A stretch of DNA of 64,000 nucleotides from Silurus meridionalis (GCF_014805685.1 NC_060904.1:13542811-13606810); one strand, 5' to 3'; counted from the first letter of the stretch, positions 12,323 through 27,166 are shown. The notes: generated by a model from the sequence alone, not told the origin. Made by a program: numbers and translations.

Positions 12323-12951
12323 CCATGTGTATGTGTGTTCTTAAGAAGAAGCACGCATGTATTTCCATTACTATTCTATTACCCTCATGTGTCTTTCACT
12401 GTTTCTGTACATATGTAAAGTATATATGGGCAAAAGTATTGGGACACTTGACTTTTCCAGCCATATGTGGTTCTTCTCCAAACTGTAACCACAAAGTTGG
12501 AGGCACACAATTATATAGGATGTCTTTGGATGCTGTAGCGTTAGATTTTCTCACATCTAATCGAAAAGACCCAAACCTGTTCCAGCATGACATTGCTCCT
12601 GTGCACAAAGCCAGCTGCATAAAGATGTGCTTTACATGTGATTGCATGTAAGATCTTGAGGATGAATTGGAACACTGACTGCACCCCAGGCCTTCTCACC
12701 CTACATCTGTACCTGACTTTACTAACACCCTTGGCAAAAAAGGAGCACAAATCTTCACAAACACACTCCAAAATCTACTGAAACATCTTCCCAGAAGAGT
12801 GGAGGTTATTATAACAGGAAAAGGGAACCTAATGTGGATTGGGAAGATATGAATCTTATGGTCAGGTGTCCACAAACATTTGCCTATACTTTGTGTGTGT
12901 GTGTGTGTGTGTGGGTGTGTGTGTAGGTGTGTGTTTTCTGTGTGTGTGTCT

Positions 12952-12994
<43 letters not shown>

Positions 12995-15900
12995 TGAGAG
13001 TGTGTGACTGCTCCATCTCCTATGACATGGATTACAGCACCCCGGTTGCTTCTGATCTCATAGTTCAATCTGGTTTTAATAGACTGTGTTACATAACTGA
13101 GAAAGCAAAAAAAACCCAGACAGAGGAAAGTAGAGATAGAGAAAAAGAACATAGAAGAGATCACCGTATTCTGCTAATAAAAATGGATTATTCCTGAGAA
13201 GAAGCACCCCAGTGACCATACTATTTCCAGTCAGGCAGTGAGAAAGGCAGCCTGGGGGTCTTTACAGCTCTTAGCAGCGTCATCACATCTGTACATTAAT
13301 TAAAGTAGGTATATGAATGGTAATTAAACTTCAGAGGTTAATTACTCCAGTCCTCGCCAGGATTCACCCGCAGACCTCTGAGCAATTAGTGTTATGTTTA
13401 TGATGATCAGGTTTTCTACATAACTCATACTTTTTTAGGCCTGACAATTTAAATTGCTAATGTTCATCATTTTTATTTATTTGTAAATTCTGTATGGGTT
13501 TTAATGGAAATGTTCTAATAGTTCTGAGTTGGGATACCTTTGCGAAATATGAAGACTGAAAAATGCTTTTATTGCACAACCAAGAGTGCAGCTATACTGA
13601 ATATCAGCGCAGTTGTGATTCGCCATATTGCATGATTGTAAGTGTTGTATTTATTTATTTATTTATTTATTTTTTATATATAAACAGTTATACAGAGTAA
13701 TACAGAGTGACATTTGAGGCCCAAAAATGGCCATATGTTCAGTTAATTTTTTCTCCGTTAGCCAAAATAGATCTCACAGGAGACACACTGGCTTGTTAGC
13801 CAGGTCCTGCTGATTTGTCCATTTCTATTAAAGGTGCTTCTGGTTAAATTAGCATCCCTTCTGCCATTTTATCTGACCAGCTTTCATATTTAAATGCAAA
13901 CATTCCTGGAATGGATTGTCACATGCTTTGATGTGATCTCTACTCTATTAACATCTCAAGGCAGTTCTAGGGACTGTAGGTGTGTCAAATTAATGGACTG
14001 GTCTATAATGTACTGCTTGGGCTGAGCTAGTTAGCAAGCCACGAGATGACGAGCACCGTGTTAATGTAAACCTAAAGTTTTGCAGCTGAACTTGTAAATG
14101 GCACTGGGCTCCACAAAAGTCAAATGAGTTCATGAAGCAGACTAGATGAAATTGTGCAGGACTGAGCAGTGAGACAGACAGAGAGAAAAAGAGAGAGAGG
14201 TCTAGTCATCTTTCCTTATATAACTGTTCTGAGCACAAAGAAGACAAGGCAGGCCTACATTATTGATGCCCGAGATTTCCAGGTCTTGGAGGAATTGCAG
14301 CTTTCTCTGAAGGTCAGACGCTTTTTTAAGGAAGAGGAGGAAACTTCAGGCTAGATAAGGCTGCCTATCCTGTCGCGTTTATCAGATTTGAGGGATGAAA
14401 GGAGCGATGTTAGAGGAAGAGATCGCAGACATTTGAAAAATCATCAAGTTTTTTGAATAGAGAATTGCACATTCTTTACTGAATAATAAATAAGAAAATG
14501 TTACTTGCAGTTAAAAGCATTTATTGCTTTTGTATATCTACATGCATTTTTAGCAGCATACTGTACACTTAGCAAGTAGCAACAAAACAGCACATTGAAG
14601 CCATTTGGCTTGTACAATTTGTAATTTAATAAGTAAATGTGCATGGTGTTATGCTGTCCAATTGGCAGGTTTGAGGAATAAAAACATTCCTATAAATTGA
14701 AAAAAAAAACTTTCATTATAAATTTGAGGAAAACTTTTTTCCTTTCAAAGCTGAAACTTGATTTATTCTCATCTTCGTTCCAAGCCATTTCAGCTTAAAC
14801 TCTTCTACGATTCTGTTTTTTAGATCTGAACTTGAGAACAATGAGCATATGCTAAAGCTCAAATTAAATACTGTTGCTTCTTTTTACATTGAAAATGATT
14901 TCCAATAAAGGGTTTTATTTAGATCAGGGCCTTCGTGTTAAGTCACAGATTTTTACAAGTAAAAAAAATGGCTAAAAAGTATATTAAATGAAAAATAGAA
15001 TGAAAAAAATTAAATAGACTGCTGCATTTTTTTTAAATATGAAATGTGAATAAAATCTAGGTTTTGTTTGACATTTTGGACGTTTCTGTCTGTGTCCATG
15101 TAAGTTTCCTGTGGGGTTCTTTAATTTCTCTCCCAGGAAGACTGTCTCGTAGCAGAAAACCTACTGACTTTGTTTTCCTCTTTGTTAAATATCATTGTTA
15201 CTATGGAAACAACATTTGCATAACATAATAATAAATTCGCCTAGTGTTAAAGTTGCTGTAATAAAAAAAATAATAATAAACCAACAACCTCTGACCAATC
15301 AGCTTTGAGAATTTAACAGAGATCAGGTATATTGGAAATTGTTTTGAGTCTGCAAATCACAAATTTAACATTTTGAAGAATTTACTGGATGGAAAAATAT
15401 ACATTTTATACATGATCTCTAAATGTAGCTATACATTACTTTTAAGATTTGGCTTGTGTAAAGTGCAATGAAAAAAGTTTGTCTCAAGGAATACGAGGAA
15501 TTGTGGGCTGATCACACCCCCTCTGTGGCTGCATAAAAAATCCTTTTAATGAGATGTAGTCTTGGTGTGTGACTAAAGAAGCTTTTGGTTTTCCTCCGTA
15601 TTATTCAAGTAGCAAAAAACAAAAAAAAGCGGACTTGCAAAAGCAGACACGGCTCATTAGGACTTTCCAGGCTCCGATTCACGATTTAGGACACAAAGTG
15701 CTAAATGTGTAGCGGTGTATACTTGTGAGGCAAATCAAGATAAAAAAAATGCAGATTCCTATCTTGGAAAATAAAAAAAATTTACATTGGACATATTCTA
15801 TGCAACACAACTCACAGTATGCTTTTTAAGTGATTTTGTGTTTATAAATATTACATAAGATACAGTAGAAAACAGATTTATCGCTTAGTTATATATACAC

Positions 15901-16745
15901 ACTATATGGACAAACATTTATGGACACCTGACCATAAGATTTGTATGTGATTTTTCAACATTCCATTGTTGCATAAATATATTCACTGGTATTTAAATAT
16001 TTAAAACTACTATTTTTATATAAATAACTAATGTAATTCATTTAATTATTTTTTTTATTGTTATAAACATTATACTATTTTAATACTCATTTAGCAACAT
16101 CACAAGCTGTGGCTAGAATAAATAAAGCAAAGAATCTGTTAAGATTGACTCACAATTGTAATAGCTGAAACACTTGAATTAATAATAAATAAATACATAA
16201 AGAAAAACTACATACATACATACATACATACATTCATACTGTACATAAATGGCTACATTAACTAAAATACTATTACAAGTCCTTGCAGACAACTATCATC
16301 TAACTAACCTAGTTTGCTGTCTAGATCTGACTTGATTAATAGACAAATTTAGGTGAAATAAAATTTGTAATTAACCCTGGTGATGCGAAGGTTGTTTGTC
16401 TTTTGTGTTTCTCAGGAAAACTTTATTGTATGCAGTCACAGTTAAAGTGAGAAAGTGGGACGTCACATTCTTTACTGGAGAAGATACTCAAAATAGACAA
16501 GTTGTTATGCAAGAAGTAACTCAGAGGACTGCGCTGTTGTACTAAAATAACGAAGTGCTTCGGGGTGATGTCACACAACCCTGTTGTGTATTATTTGCAT
16601 ATATGTAACAGCAAAGTACAAAATGAACTATCCCTTTATTTTCAGTGCAGTTTTTAACCATTAATAGTTAGAATTGCAGGACATCTGCTAGACAAGCTAG
16701 TTCTCATGCTAGTTCTTGTTATTGTTTGCATTTTTTGCTACATAG

Positions 16746-16798
<53 letters not shown>

Positions 16799-19700
16799 TT
16801 GTAATTTTACCAATCACTCTGAAAGCGCAAACTGCTTGGCCCTCCCTAGGAAACTTTACTAAAAAACTAAATTGTTACAAAGTGCTGACACTCACGATTC
16901 CTTTCATAACAACCTCGACTTCACCGCATAATTTTTTTTCTTTCTTTCAAACAAGCCCACAAAAAAATCCTTGTATTATTAGGTGTAGATCTCGTTGAGA
17001 TTCCTTTAGAACCTCTAGACAGCATTATTATTCACTTGCGGTTTACGTTATTGTACAAAATAATGCCTGGGCCATACTGATATACAGAAACACACCTTCT
17101 GACCACACAGATTCAAGCTTTAAACCAAATTGGGGTATAATTTTAGCTATAACATACTGTTTTACTAACAAGACTAAAGTTGTGTCACAAATGACCTACA
17201 ATACACTATAGTCTTACATTATTCATTATGTGTTTTATACATTTTCGAAGGGTAGCATCATCATCTCAAATGTTTTTTATGCACACTATTTGTAGTACAA
17301 AATAGAGTAGAATGGGTCAGACGGATGCGATTTGGAACACAACTTAATATTTATCACTGCTCTCAATATCAAATATTAAGATGCTTCACTAATTGCAAGC
17401 TTATTCCTTATTCTAGACCATAGTGAAGCATAGTGTGAGTAGTGCACTTAAACACCTGAAGAAACTAAGACAATGCACTGAACGGAGCTTTGCTTACATA
17501 GAGAAAGAGGAAAGAACACTATTTTTGTTAGATCTGAACATTACATGCATTTGACATCGTTTGTCATAGTAAAAATAAAAACGTGTTATACGTAACAATA
17601 TTTCTAAAATTCAAACACTAGAACATTTTAGTATTTTCCCTTGCAACTGGCAACCTGATTGGTCAAGAGACAACAAAGGAGGTTGAAAAGCTAAATTTAT
17701 TCTTAAATTTTGTATTTCTTTTTATCTCTAACCGGTAGACTTTTTGGGTAAGATCTAATGATCAAAGCCAAAAAATACAGTCACTGCTGTACATTTCTAT
17801 GCAGTTAACATCATGACAGCTCTAGTCCTAAATTTAAAAAAATTACCATATTTCAGTCAGATTTGATGCATTTAATCATATTTCTAGGTTGATCTACTGT
17901 AGGTTCTCTCTAAATTAAAAGCAACTCAATCCATGCCAGCTATTCCTTCACCTTGGAATCTGATTTGTCAACATTTATTTATATTTTTTTATTTTCACCA
18001 AGCATGCCTCCAATTTAGTGTTTGAAATATTGCCATTAAATATTTCCAGCCTGTTGTACAGTATTTATGCTTGACCACATTTACATTTCCACACAGAGCG
18101 ACTTTAGGAATCCTAACTACCTCAATATTTACGTTTTATTTTAAGGTGACATGTTGACTCGCCCTGTAATATTTCAGTCCCTGCCGCAAGACCCGACATC
18201 GACTGTGTTCGGCATTGAAGGAAAGTAGTCCAGCCAAGAGGAAGTCCTGTTATCTGTACTTGTTATCTGTATTTAGATAATAAACATGTTTTGCATGCTG
18301 TCGCCTCACGTTTGACGCCCCGCCACACATAGTAAAAAAACAGCGTCAATAATTAATGATCCAATTAATAGTTTACACAGGCTTTTTTATTGAGTTGTCA
18401 GGGTGATGGAGAGCCTGGAGACGGAAAAACCTCCGGACTGATTCAGCACTTTAGCCTCCCACTGAGAGGGGGCGAGAAAGAGAGGGAAGGAATAAGAAAA
18501 AAAAAACCAGACAACAAAGCTACAGATAAGCAATAAATCAAAAAATATATATATTTTCTCAAATATATGCAAATGAGGTAACATGACAAATAAAAACAAT
18601 TGGAAGATTCATGTGGCATGTGTGGTCCGATGTTTGTTTATTTCCCCATTAATTCCAGTTAGCATTCAGTTTCCCTCTACTGTTTGAAACACTAACTAAC
18701 TATGGTTGCATCTTATTTTGTGACATGCAATCTCACATTAAACAAGAATAGAGACATTAGGGAGAAGCTTGAAAGGAAAGGGTGGAGATTTCTGTGAGTG
18801 TATGTAGCTAGTACAGATATCTGGTTTTGCTCATCTACCAGAAAAGCTAGCTTGAAGCTAAGCGCAACACGTGTTTTCCCAGTGTTTATCAGTTGCATTT
18901 ATCAGTTGCTTCAGAAACAAACTATGAGCAGCACAATCTTGTGTGGACCCAGGGTAAGGGCAGAGGACAGAGATGAAATAAAATGGAAGCTAATCACACA
19001 AGACAAGCTGTGAACAACCATGAACATATAACCTCCAATGCCATATTAGTTCTTCTTGTGATTGTCATGTGTATGTATAAAAGGATGCATGTCTAATGAA
19101 ACTCAAGAAGCTCAGTTATTCCAAGAGTTTTTTCCCAAAGCGTCTTTTTAATGTTGCCTTTTTGACAGAGTTTCTTGGTTAGAGTTCACAGTGAGGTTTC
19201 ATCCCAAATGACCAGATCTGCAAATCCAGACTTAGTTATTAAGTTATTAAGCATGAAGTTGAAAAGGTCTAGTTTGAGTTCAGGTCGTTCGCTTTGGGAC
19301 GGCTGATTTTATTCCTGAAATAGTCTCGAGAGCAAAGCAAATACCAAAGGTTAATGAATGAATGAATGAATAAATGAATGAACGAATGCACGAATTAATG
19401 AATAAAGACTCTCTTTTATTATACTTTTATCCTGTGACTGAATAAGTGACACATAAACATAGCTGATTTCCTCTCTAAGTTGAATTAAAGGAATTTTTTG
19501 GCCTTGTTCAATCGAATCGAATCGAATCGAATCGAAACGATCTTTCCTCATAATGAAAAATAAAAAGGAAACTTGTTAATTTATCATAGAAGTATAAAAG
19601 CAGGTTATTTAGTTTGTACAAATTGTTTTATTTTTATGCAAATTTAAATGTGGAAACATTATACTGTAACAATAAAGGCCTTTATTCGCTGGCTCAGATG

Positions 19701-21720
19701 GTAGTCACGATTACATAGGAATATGTGAGGTGTTTGTTAAAGTATTTTACATTGTAAAAACAAAAACAAACTTTCGGTGTGTAAGTGTATGCACTTGCAC
19801 TGTGTGGACAAAAATATTGGGACACCTGACTTCTTCACCTTACTTTTTCTTTTCTCAAACTGCTATCACAAACTTGGAGGCACACAATTGTATAGATTGT
19901 CTTTGGATGTGGTAGCATTCAATTTGACCTTTACTTGAATTAGGAGACCCAAATCTGTTCCAGCATGACAATGCCCTTGTGCACAAAGCATGCTTTATGA
20001 AGATATGCTTTACATGGATTGGGGTGAAAGATCTTGCGTGGCCTGTTTTGACTTTAACTCTGACTTGAAATGGAATGTTGACTGCACCCCAGGCGTCACC
20101 TCAACTACATCAGTACGTGACTTTACTAACACCCTTGTGGCTGAATGAGCACAAATCTCAAGAAGCACACTCTAAAATCTAGTGGAACATCTTCTTAGAA
20201 AAGTGGATGTTATTATTAGTCTAACTGTTGAATGATTGAAAAGCAAATAAGTATCTTGTGGTAAGGTGGCCACAAACTTTTCTCCATATAGTGTAGGCGC
20301 AATGTGATATGTGGCAGAAACGTGAATTCAGAAACTGTTCTAATGCATAATTATAACCATTTCACAAAACAAGGCTTCATGTTATATACTGAATGATACA
20401 ATTTTGTATAAAGAATTAAGGAAACATTATAGTTAAAAAAAACCCTAATTAAAGGAAGAGCTGAAAGTAAAAGACTACATTAATAAAACAATTGTCAGAC
20501 AGGGGTGGAGATAAACAGGAAGTAGAGAAAAATCTACGCCATTACATGATTTTAATGCGTTTTGCGGAGGCGATGAACCACATGCCACAAAGTGGACATT
20601 TAGCAGTGCAGCATTTGACTGAATGGATAAAAATAACCGCTGAATTTTGCTAGTTTTTTTATATACAGGGCCTTAAATCTGGAATACTGCAGCTCGAAAT
20701 CATACACACATATTTACAAACATTTATTTAATTGAATAATTCTAATAAATACTTATTAAAAAGAAAAAGTGAAGGTGTGTGTGTGTGTGTGTGTGTTTGA
20801 ATTATATGCATTTGTGTCATGTCTCTACTAAAAATTAAGCTGTTGGTGTTAACTCCTTGTGCCGTTATTCTCATTTTACCGTTATGTTCTTTAGTTCATT
20901 AAATTGATTCTATCCGTCAGCCCAGTAATCAAAATCACTATATTTACCATATCATGTCATTACAAAAATCATTCATTCAGCTCAGTAAGGTAATTTGGAA
21001 ATGTTTAGAATCACTGTCTTACTTTGTATACAGCTGTAATTGTTTGTTACTATGGTTACAATTGTTTTGTTGCATTCATTTAGAGCGATGATTAAACTGA
21101 CGAGCAATTTGTGCACTCGACGGTTTTGTAGGGACACCTTCCAGCCAATCAGATTAGAGAATTCAGACAGATCCTGGTTTAATAAAACATAAAACTCGAT
21201 GAAAAAAAAACTTTGAGGGGAAATGAAGAGGTTGCATATCAAACTACTGAAGATCAGACAATCATTTCTGAGGTTGACGTGAATGAAATGACGTTCAGTT
21301 GCTCCTCACAGAGCTTAAATAACGTTGTGTTGGCTTGTATCGATACATATACATTGAGCTAGCTAACTAGGTCCCCAGACGTTATTCCTCACCTTAGCTA
21401 CAGCGGTAGTTTACCAGGAACCAAATCGCAGGACTGGGCATCACAATTGAGCATGTGGTTGCCTGGATAGCTAATGAATTTATATGATTTGTGGGGAAAT
21501 GTGATAAAATCTTAGGAGGCATTTAATGTTTTGGGTCAAAAAACGCTGGTGCGTTTTGTTAATTATGTGTGAAGCTTATGAATGTAGAGTTAAAGGTACC
21601 TGTGTGTGTGTTTATGTGTCCGTGTGTGTGTGTGTGCTGAAAGTGTGAATCATGTGTGCCTTTTGTTGCTGTTTTTCTTTTTCCTCACTTCATGCACTGT
21701 GCTCTCTGCTGCTGTCCGCT

Positions 21721-21778
<58 letters not shown>

Positions 21779-24700
21779 CACTCACAGGAGATATAGATGG
21801 CCACTGGTGGGATCAGGCGACGTGGCATAGCAGCGATACCTCCTCTATGTCACTGGTGAGCCAAGTGGAGCCCAGACCCTTTCCTTCCCTCTTTCTCTCT
21901 CTCTCTCTTTCTCTATCTCTCTCTCTCTCGTCATATCATGATTTCGTTTGGTTTATGTTCACCTCTGCATGTCTTTTTTTTTTTTTTTTTTGTCCTTTCC
22001 GCATTTCTTTATCCCTCGCCTGTAGGGGACAGTCAAAGGGGAAAAAGAGAAACTATTGAGCAGGCACACATCTTATCAGAGGGCCAAAAGAAAATGGTGC
22101 GCTTTTGGGGCCACTCGTTGGAAGAGGATGCCGAGTGGGGCGAGCCGCAGGTTAAAGACTCGGGCGTTGACACATGCAGTAGCACAACGCTAAATGAGGA
22201 GCATAGCCATAGCGAGAAGGTACCGGCACCTGTTCCAGCCTGCACACTCTCTCTCTCTGGAAATCTTGAGTTTGTTCTTTTTGTTTTTAGTTCTTTCTTT
22301 CCTTTTTTTTTTTTTTTTGCTTGTCTTTTTCTTTGCTTTCTCATCCGGCTTTTAGTTAATTTGATTGATTTCATGAATGCTTCGAGTTTTCATGTGTGTG
22401 TGTCAGTGTGTAATGGTGTTGGATTTGCTTTACTTTGTAGACTATTCCTTATTTTTCCAATTTAATGAAAATTTTTTATTGATTATGTTCTTATAGTATT
22501 TAATTATTATTATAATTTTTTTGTCATACCATTTTTTTGGGGCGGGTGGGTAGGGGGTTGACTCTTTTGCTTGCTTTGTGATTTGTGGCTTTTGTAGCTG
22601 CAGCTGGTTGGCTGATCGTGCCGTAGTCTACCACGTCCCGAGCTCGAATGTTACAGGAGCATCGCTAACACCTTGTATCTCTAGGTGCATGTCCTCCCAA
22701 ACCTTCTGTCATTTCCTGTTGTGTTGGTGCCACATGGTAACCTTTCCTGTTCCTGTTCCTCTGCAGTAGCGTGCCTTCCTCACTGCCTACACCCGCACCT
22801 ACAACCATGATATATCTCTCTGTATACACTCCCTCTAAAAACCCGGCCACCGAAGTGCCATAAAGACACTCAAACAAATCTGTGAACAACCTGATGGGCC
22901 TGAAAGGAACGGGGTGGGAGATCGTGTTTTTCATTTTTCCCTTTCACTGTCACATACGATTTTTTTTTTATTTGCGTACAATTCCCATTGGTGCTACTTC
23001 GTGTAATTATTATAATGAATTATTCTTACTATTATTTTATCATTTGGTATATTTTTATGATTTTGTTTCAGGGGTGGGGCTTGTGCTCTCCGTCTCACTC
23101 GCTGTGACGTTTTGTGTTCTTGTCTTTGGACTCAAATTTTGTCTTTTTTGTTCGTTTGCTGTATCACTTGTGGTATTTGTGCTTTGTGCTCTTTTTTTTT
23201 TTTTTTTTGCATGTTTAATCATATGATCACACAAACTCTGGACACGCCCAGTTTCTGTAATGATAGTAATAATGAAAACGTGATTGATGATTATACAGTT
23301 AGCTTTAATGCGATATTTCATTTGACATTGATCATTGAAGGTTTTAATCTTTTTTAAAATTTTTTTTTTTTTTAAACAGAGCTTATGTGATCACTCAGTG
23401 TGCCAAAAGCGAACGCTCCTTCTCCACCCTTACCTTCCTCTCTAGCTGTCATAATAAACTTGATCTAAAGGTCATGCCTTTAAACAGTATATTTATTTTT
23501 TTAAACCCTGGCCTTGACCTCGTAGCACCCTGTCACGTGGCAGCCATCCAAAGACGGAGACCGTCTCATCGGCCGCATTTTGCTCAACAAGCGACTCAAG
23601 GATGGGAGCGTTCCTCGTGACTCCGGAGCTCTTCTCGGGCTTAAAGTGAGTGAATTCATTAAAACCGGTTGTTTCGCTTTTTTTTTTTTTTTAAACGTAA
23701 GATTTTTCATTCAAACGAATCATTTGCATGACAACTATCCAGTTCTATAGCCACTCAATCAGCTTTAAAATGTATGGAGGAATTAATTTAACCGTTGTAT
23801 GAAGTCACATGACCTGAGACCAGAGATCGAACTTCTTGGATGGACATCCTTCCTGTAAAAGCATAAACGAGAATCATATTCATGCTTAAACATGATTACA
23901 GTCCCAGACGGCTCAAAGCTAGACGTTACGTAAAGCAATTTCCATTCAGGAGACTCTGTAATTTCTTTATAAAAACATATTTTGTCCATGGGATACTCTG
24001 AGAAAGAAAGTGGGACCAGAAACAAAACGTAGGATCTTTAACTGTTTAGCTATAGTCCTAAAATTTGTATATATTTATTATTTGATAAATTCTTGATTTC
24101 GTGTTGTACATTCAAAAGTCTAGCATTGATTACTATAAATAAGTTATTACATTTACAAGTTTACATTTTTCATTATAAAAACGTTACATAAGATACAAAG
24201 AGTATTGGGACTCGTGTTGTTCATTAGTAAACAGGAGATGCAGTAGCATTATTCTTTTCCTTCACTTGAACTAGGAGACCCAAACCTGCTCCAGCATGGC
24301 AATGCCCCTGTGCACAAAGCCAGCTCAATAAAAAAAAAGGTTTACATTACTCCAATTTTCTGTATTGTTTAAAGATTTATAATCACACTCTTGATGTCAC
24401 CCAAATGAGGATGGGTTCCCCTTTTGAGTCTGGTTCCTCTCAAGGTTTCTTCCTCATAACATCTAAGGGAGTTTTTCCTTGCCACAGTCCCCACGGCTGC
24501 TCATCAGGGATAAATACACATCATTCACCTTAACTGTTAAATTCTGTAAAGCTGCTTTGAGACAATGTCTGGTTTATAAAGCGCTATAGAAATAAACTTG
24601 ACTTGAAGAAGATCTTAAGTGGCCTGCTATAGAGCTCTGACTTCAAAGTGAATTGGAACCCTGACTGGACCCCAGGCTTCCACACCCTACATCAGAGCCT

Positions 24701-25214
24701 GACTTAAAAAAAAGTCAGGCTCTGAAGTTAAATGTAGTTGTAGTTAAATGGGCACAAATCTCCACAAGCGCACTTCAGAATCTATTGAAAAATCTTCCCA
24801 GAAGAGTGGCAGGTATTATAAGAGCAAATAGGGTCAAAAAACTATATGCTCAAAAAACACCTAATTATCTTTGGTCAGATGTCCACAAACATTTGTCTAT
24901 ATGGTCTGTCTACATGACAGCTCAGTGATTTTTTTCAAAACCTTTTAAAAATCAGTGTTCATTTCTATATATACGTGTGCTTTAATTACATTGATTACAT
25001 TTAGGTTTTTATTTTTTATTTCTATTTTTGTCCTTTCTGTAGTTATGTATTAATGTTTTTATATTTCTCCAATAAAAGGACTTGTTTCACAAAAGTATTC
25101 ATAAACTATAAATTTATACATTTTAATTAATAAAACAAATTCCTTAACATTAAGAAACAAAAGTCCATGCTGAGGATTTTTCTTTTACATTGTTCATTTT
25201 TATTGCCTAGAAAT

Positions 25215-25278
<64 letters not shown>

Positions 25279-27093
25279 TGTTCTGGACAGGTGGTTGGGG
25301 GAAAAATGACTGAGTCCGGTAGACTTTGTGCGTTCATCACTAAAGTGAGGAAAGGAAGTTTAGCAGACACGGTCGGACATCTCAGACCAGGTAGGCATCA
25401 CATTGCACTATAGAAAAGAAAAAGAAGTTTGAATTATGAACAAATAACGAATGTGATAGTGCTATTAATGTTTCTTTGTATTTTGATATCAAATCTTAAA
25501 GCTTGAAACAATAAAAATAATTAAAATGGTCATGTAGTACATTTCTGGCATCTGGTTTATTTCTAAATTCAGTCAATTCTACAATTTTTGAAGCTTGTGT
25601 TCTTTTTATCTCGCAGGTGATCAGGTCTTGGAGTGGAACGGGAGAAACTTACAAGGAGCCACATTTAAAGAAGTTTACAATATAATTTTTGAATCCAAGC
25701 CAGAGCCTCAGGTGGAACTGGTGGTGTCCCGGCCCATCGGGTAAAAACCGTCTACGCTCTGCCCATCTCTTTCATCCCTTTTTCTCTAAAGAACAAAATT
25801 ATATCATAAAATATTAAATAAAATAAATGTGGAAAGGGCATTCCTTAATGACAGAGTGAGACTTAATTGGATTTACATTTATGTCATTTGACACACCATT
25901 ATTTTGAGAAAACTTACATTTGTGTCAATTACACAACTAAGGGGGGTGGGGGGGTGGGGGTTGGGGGGCCAGAAGAGTCAGCTTGGTGCCACTGGGATTT
26001 GAACTTATGACATTCTATCAGAAATCCAACATCTTAACTAGTGAGCTACCACTCCACAGGACACCGACTTATCATTTGTGCCACACAAGAATTATGTTTA
26101 GGGTGTAGACGTCTTTATTCAGAGCGACTTCTAATTACCTCACTTATAAAACTGAGCGGTTAAGGGTTAAGGGCCTTGTTCAGAGGCCCAACAGTGGCAG
26201 CTTGGTGGTAATGAGATTTTGGCATTGTTTAAATTATCCCTTTTAACATGATCATTTGCCAACATTGACAATTTAAAGCTGTTTGCTGAGTCAGTTTTGC
26301 AGTGCTGACTGCCCGGAAAAACTGTTCATATTTTATTCGTCATGTTTAAGTACAGGCTGTTTTTATCATAAAATCTGTCTGCTTGAAATCATACAGAGTT
26401 AAAGTACCGCAATAGGATTACATTTATTTGAATGCATGTAAATAAATAGTTATCAGAGAGACTATGATCCTAATAATAAAGCGGTCAGTGTTTGCGCCTT
26501 GTGCTTTGTTAGCTGATCTTGTTTGGACAAAAAAATAAAAAGTTGATCATGTAATACTTCCTGCAAACGACTCTATGGCACCGATATTGTTGTTAAAGGG
26601 AATTTTTATATCTTTGCAACCGTGTGCATTTGTTAGGCTTTTATTGGCCATTGTGGACGTTATTTTTAGGACGCTTTAATGTAAATCCTCTTTTTACAGC
26701 TTTAATTTTGCACATGAATAAGCATATTTGTAGTATAGTTTTGCTGATGTTTAGCGCTCAGGAAAAAAAACTAACAAAAAAATGCCATTTTTGTTGTCAT
26801 ATTTTGCCATATCTGAGAATATTTCCCCACAGACCTGATTGTAGGTACTGTAGCTTTTGAAACCAGCAGAACTTTGGACACCTTTAGCCTCGTTCGTGTT
26901 AATAAAAGGCCAAACAAATCTTTAAATAGAAAAAAAAAGCAAAAACAAAGTGCTGATGTAGGATCAACTGTTTGTTTAAAAATCCGAGGTGCACAAGATA
27001 TTTGAAAACAAATGAAACTGATTTCAGAGCATTATTGGTCCAGACTCTAATAGAGACTAATGTGATGCTTAAGACCATTAAAAGCTCATTAAA

Positions 27094-27166
<73 letters not shown>

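Larger units (their letters stand above)
11518..21787 (+). other. 10.3 kb intron with transposon relics
   Basis: Lies between exon A and the first of two alternative exons. It contains Tc1-type relics (12419, 15893, 19801), GT/CT microsatellites, an AATG/AATCG cluster and AT-rich sequence. Segments near 13230-13390 and 13790-14060 are less repetitive, carry TAATTA-type words and could be conserved non-coding DNA. I recognise no exon here. Confidence 0.75.
23646..25290 (+). other. Intron with nested repeat
   Basis: The 1.6 kb between PDZ exons C and D contains the family T copy with a LINE tail inside it (24243-24905) and the GT array at 25216-25277. The rest is AT-rich with no recognisable feature. 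Confidence 0.75.

Noticed and set aside
21788..22219. Joint inclusion of exons B1 and B2 in one transcript
   Set aside because: B1 ends in phase 0 and B2 begins in phase 1, so the join shifts the frame and meets a stop within exon B2.
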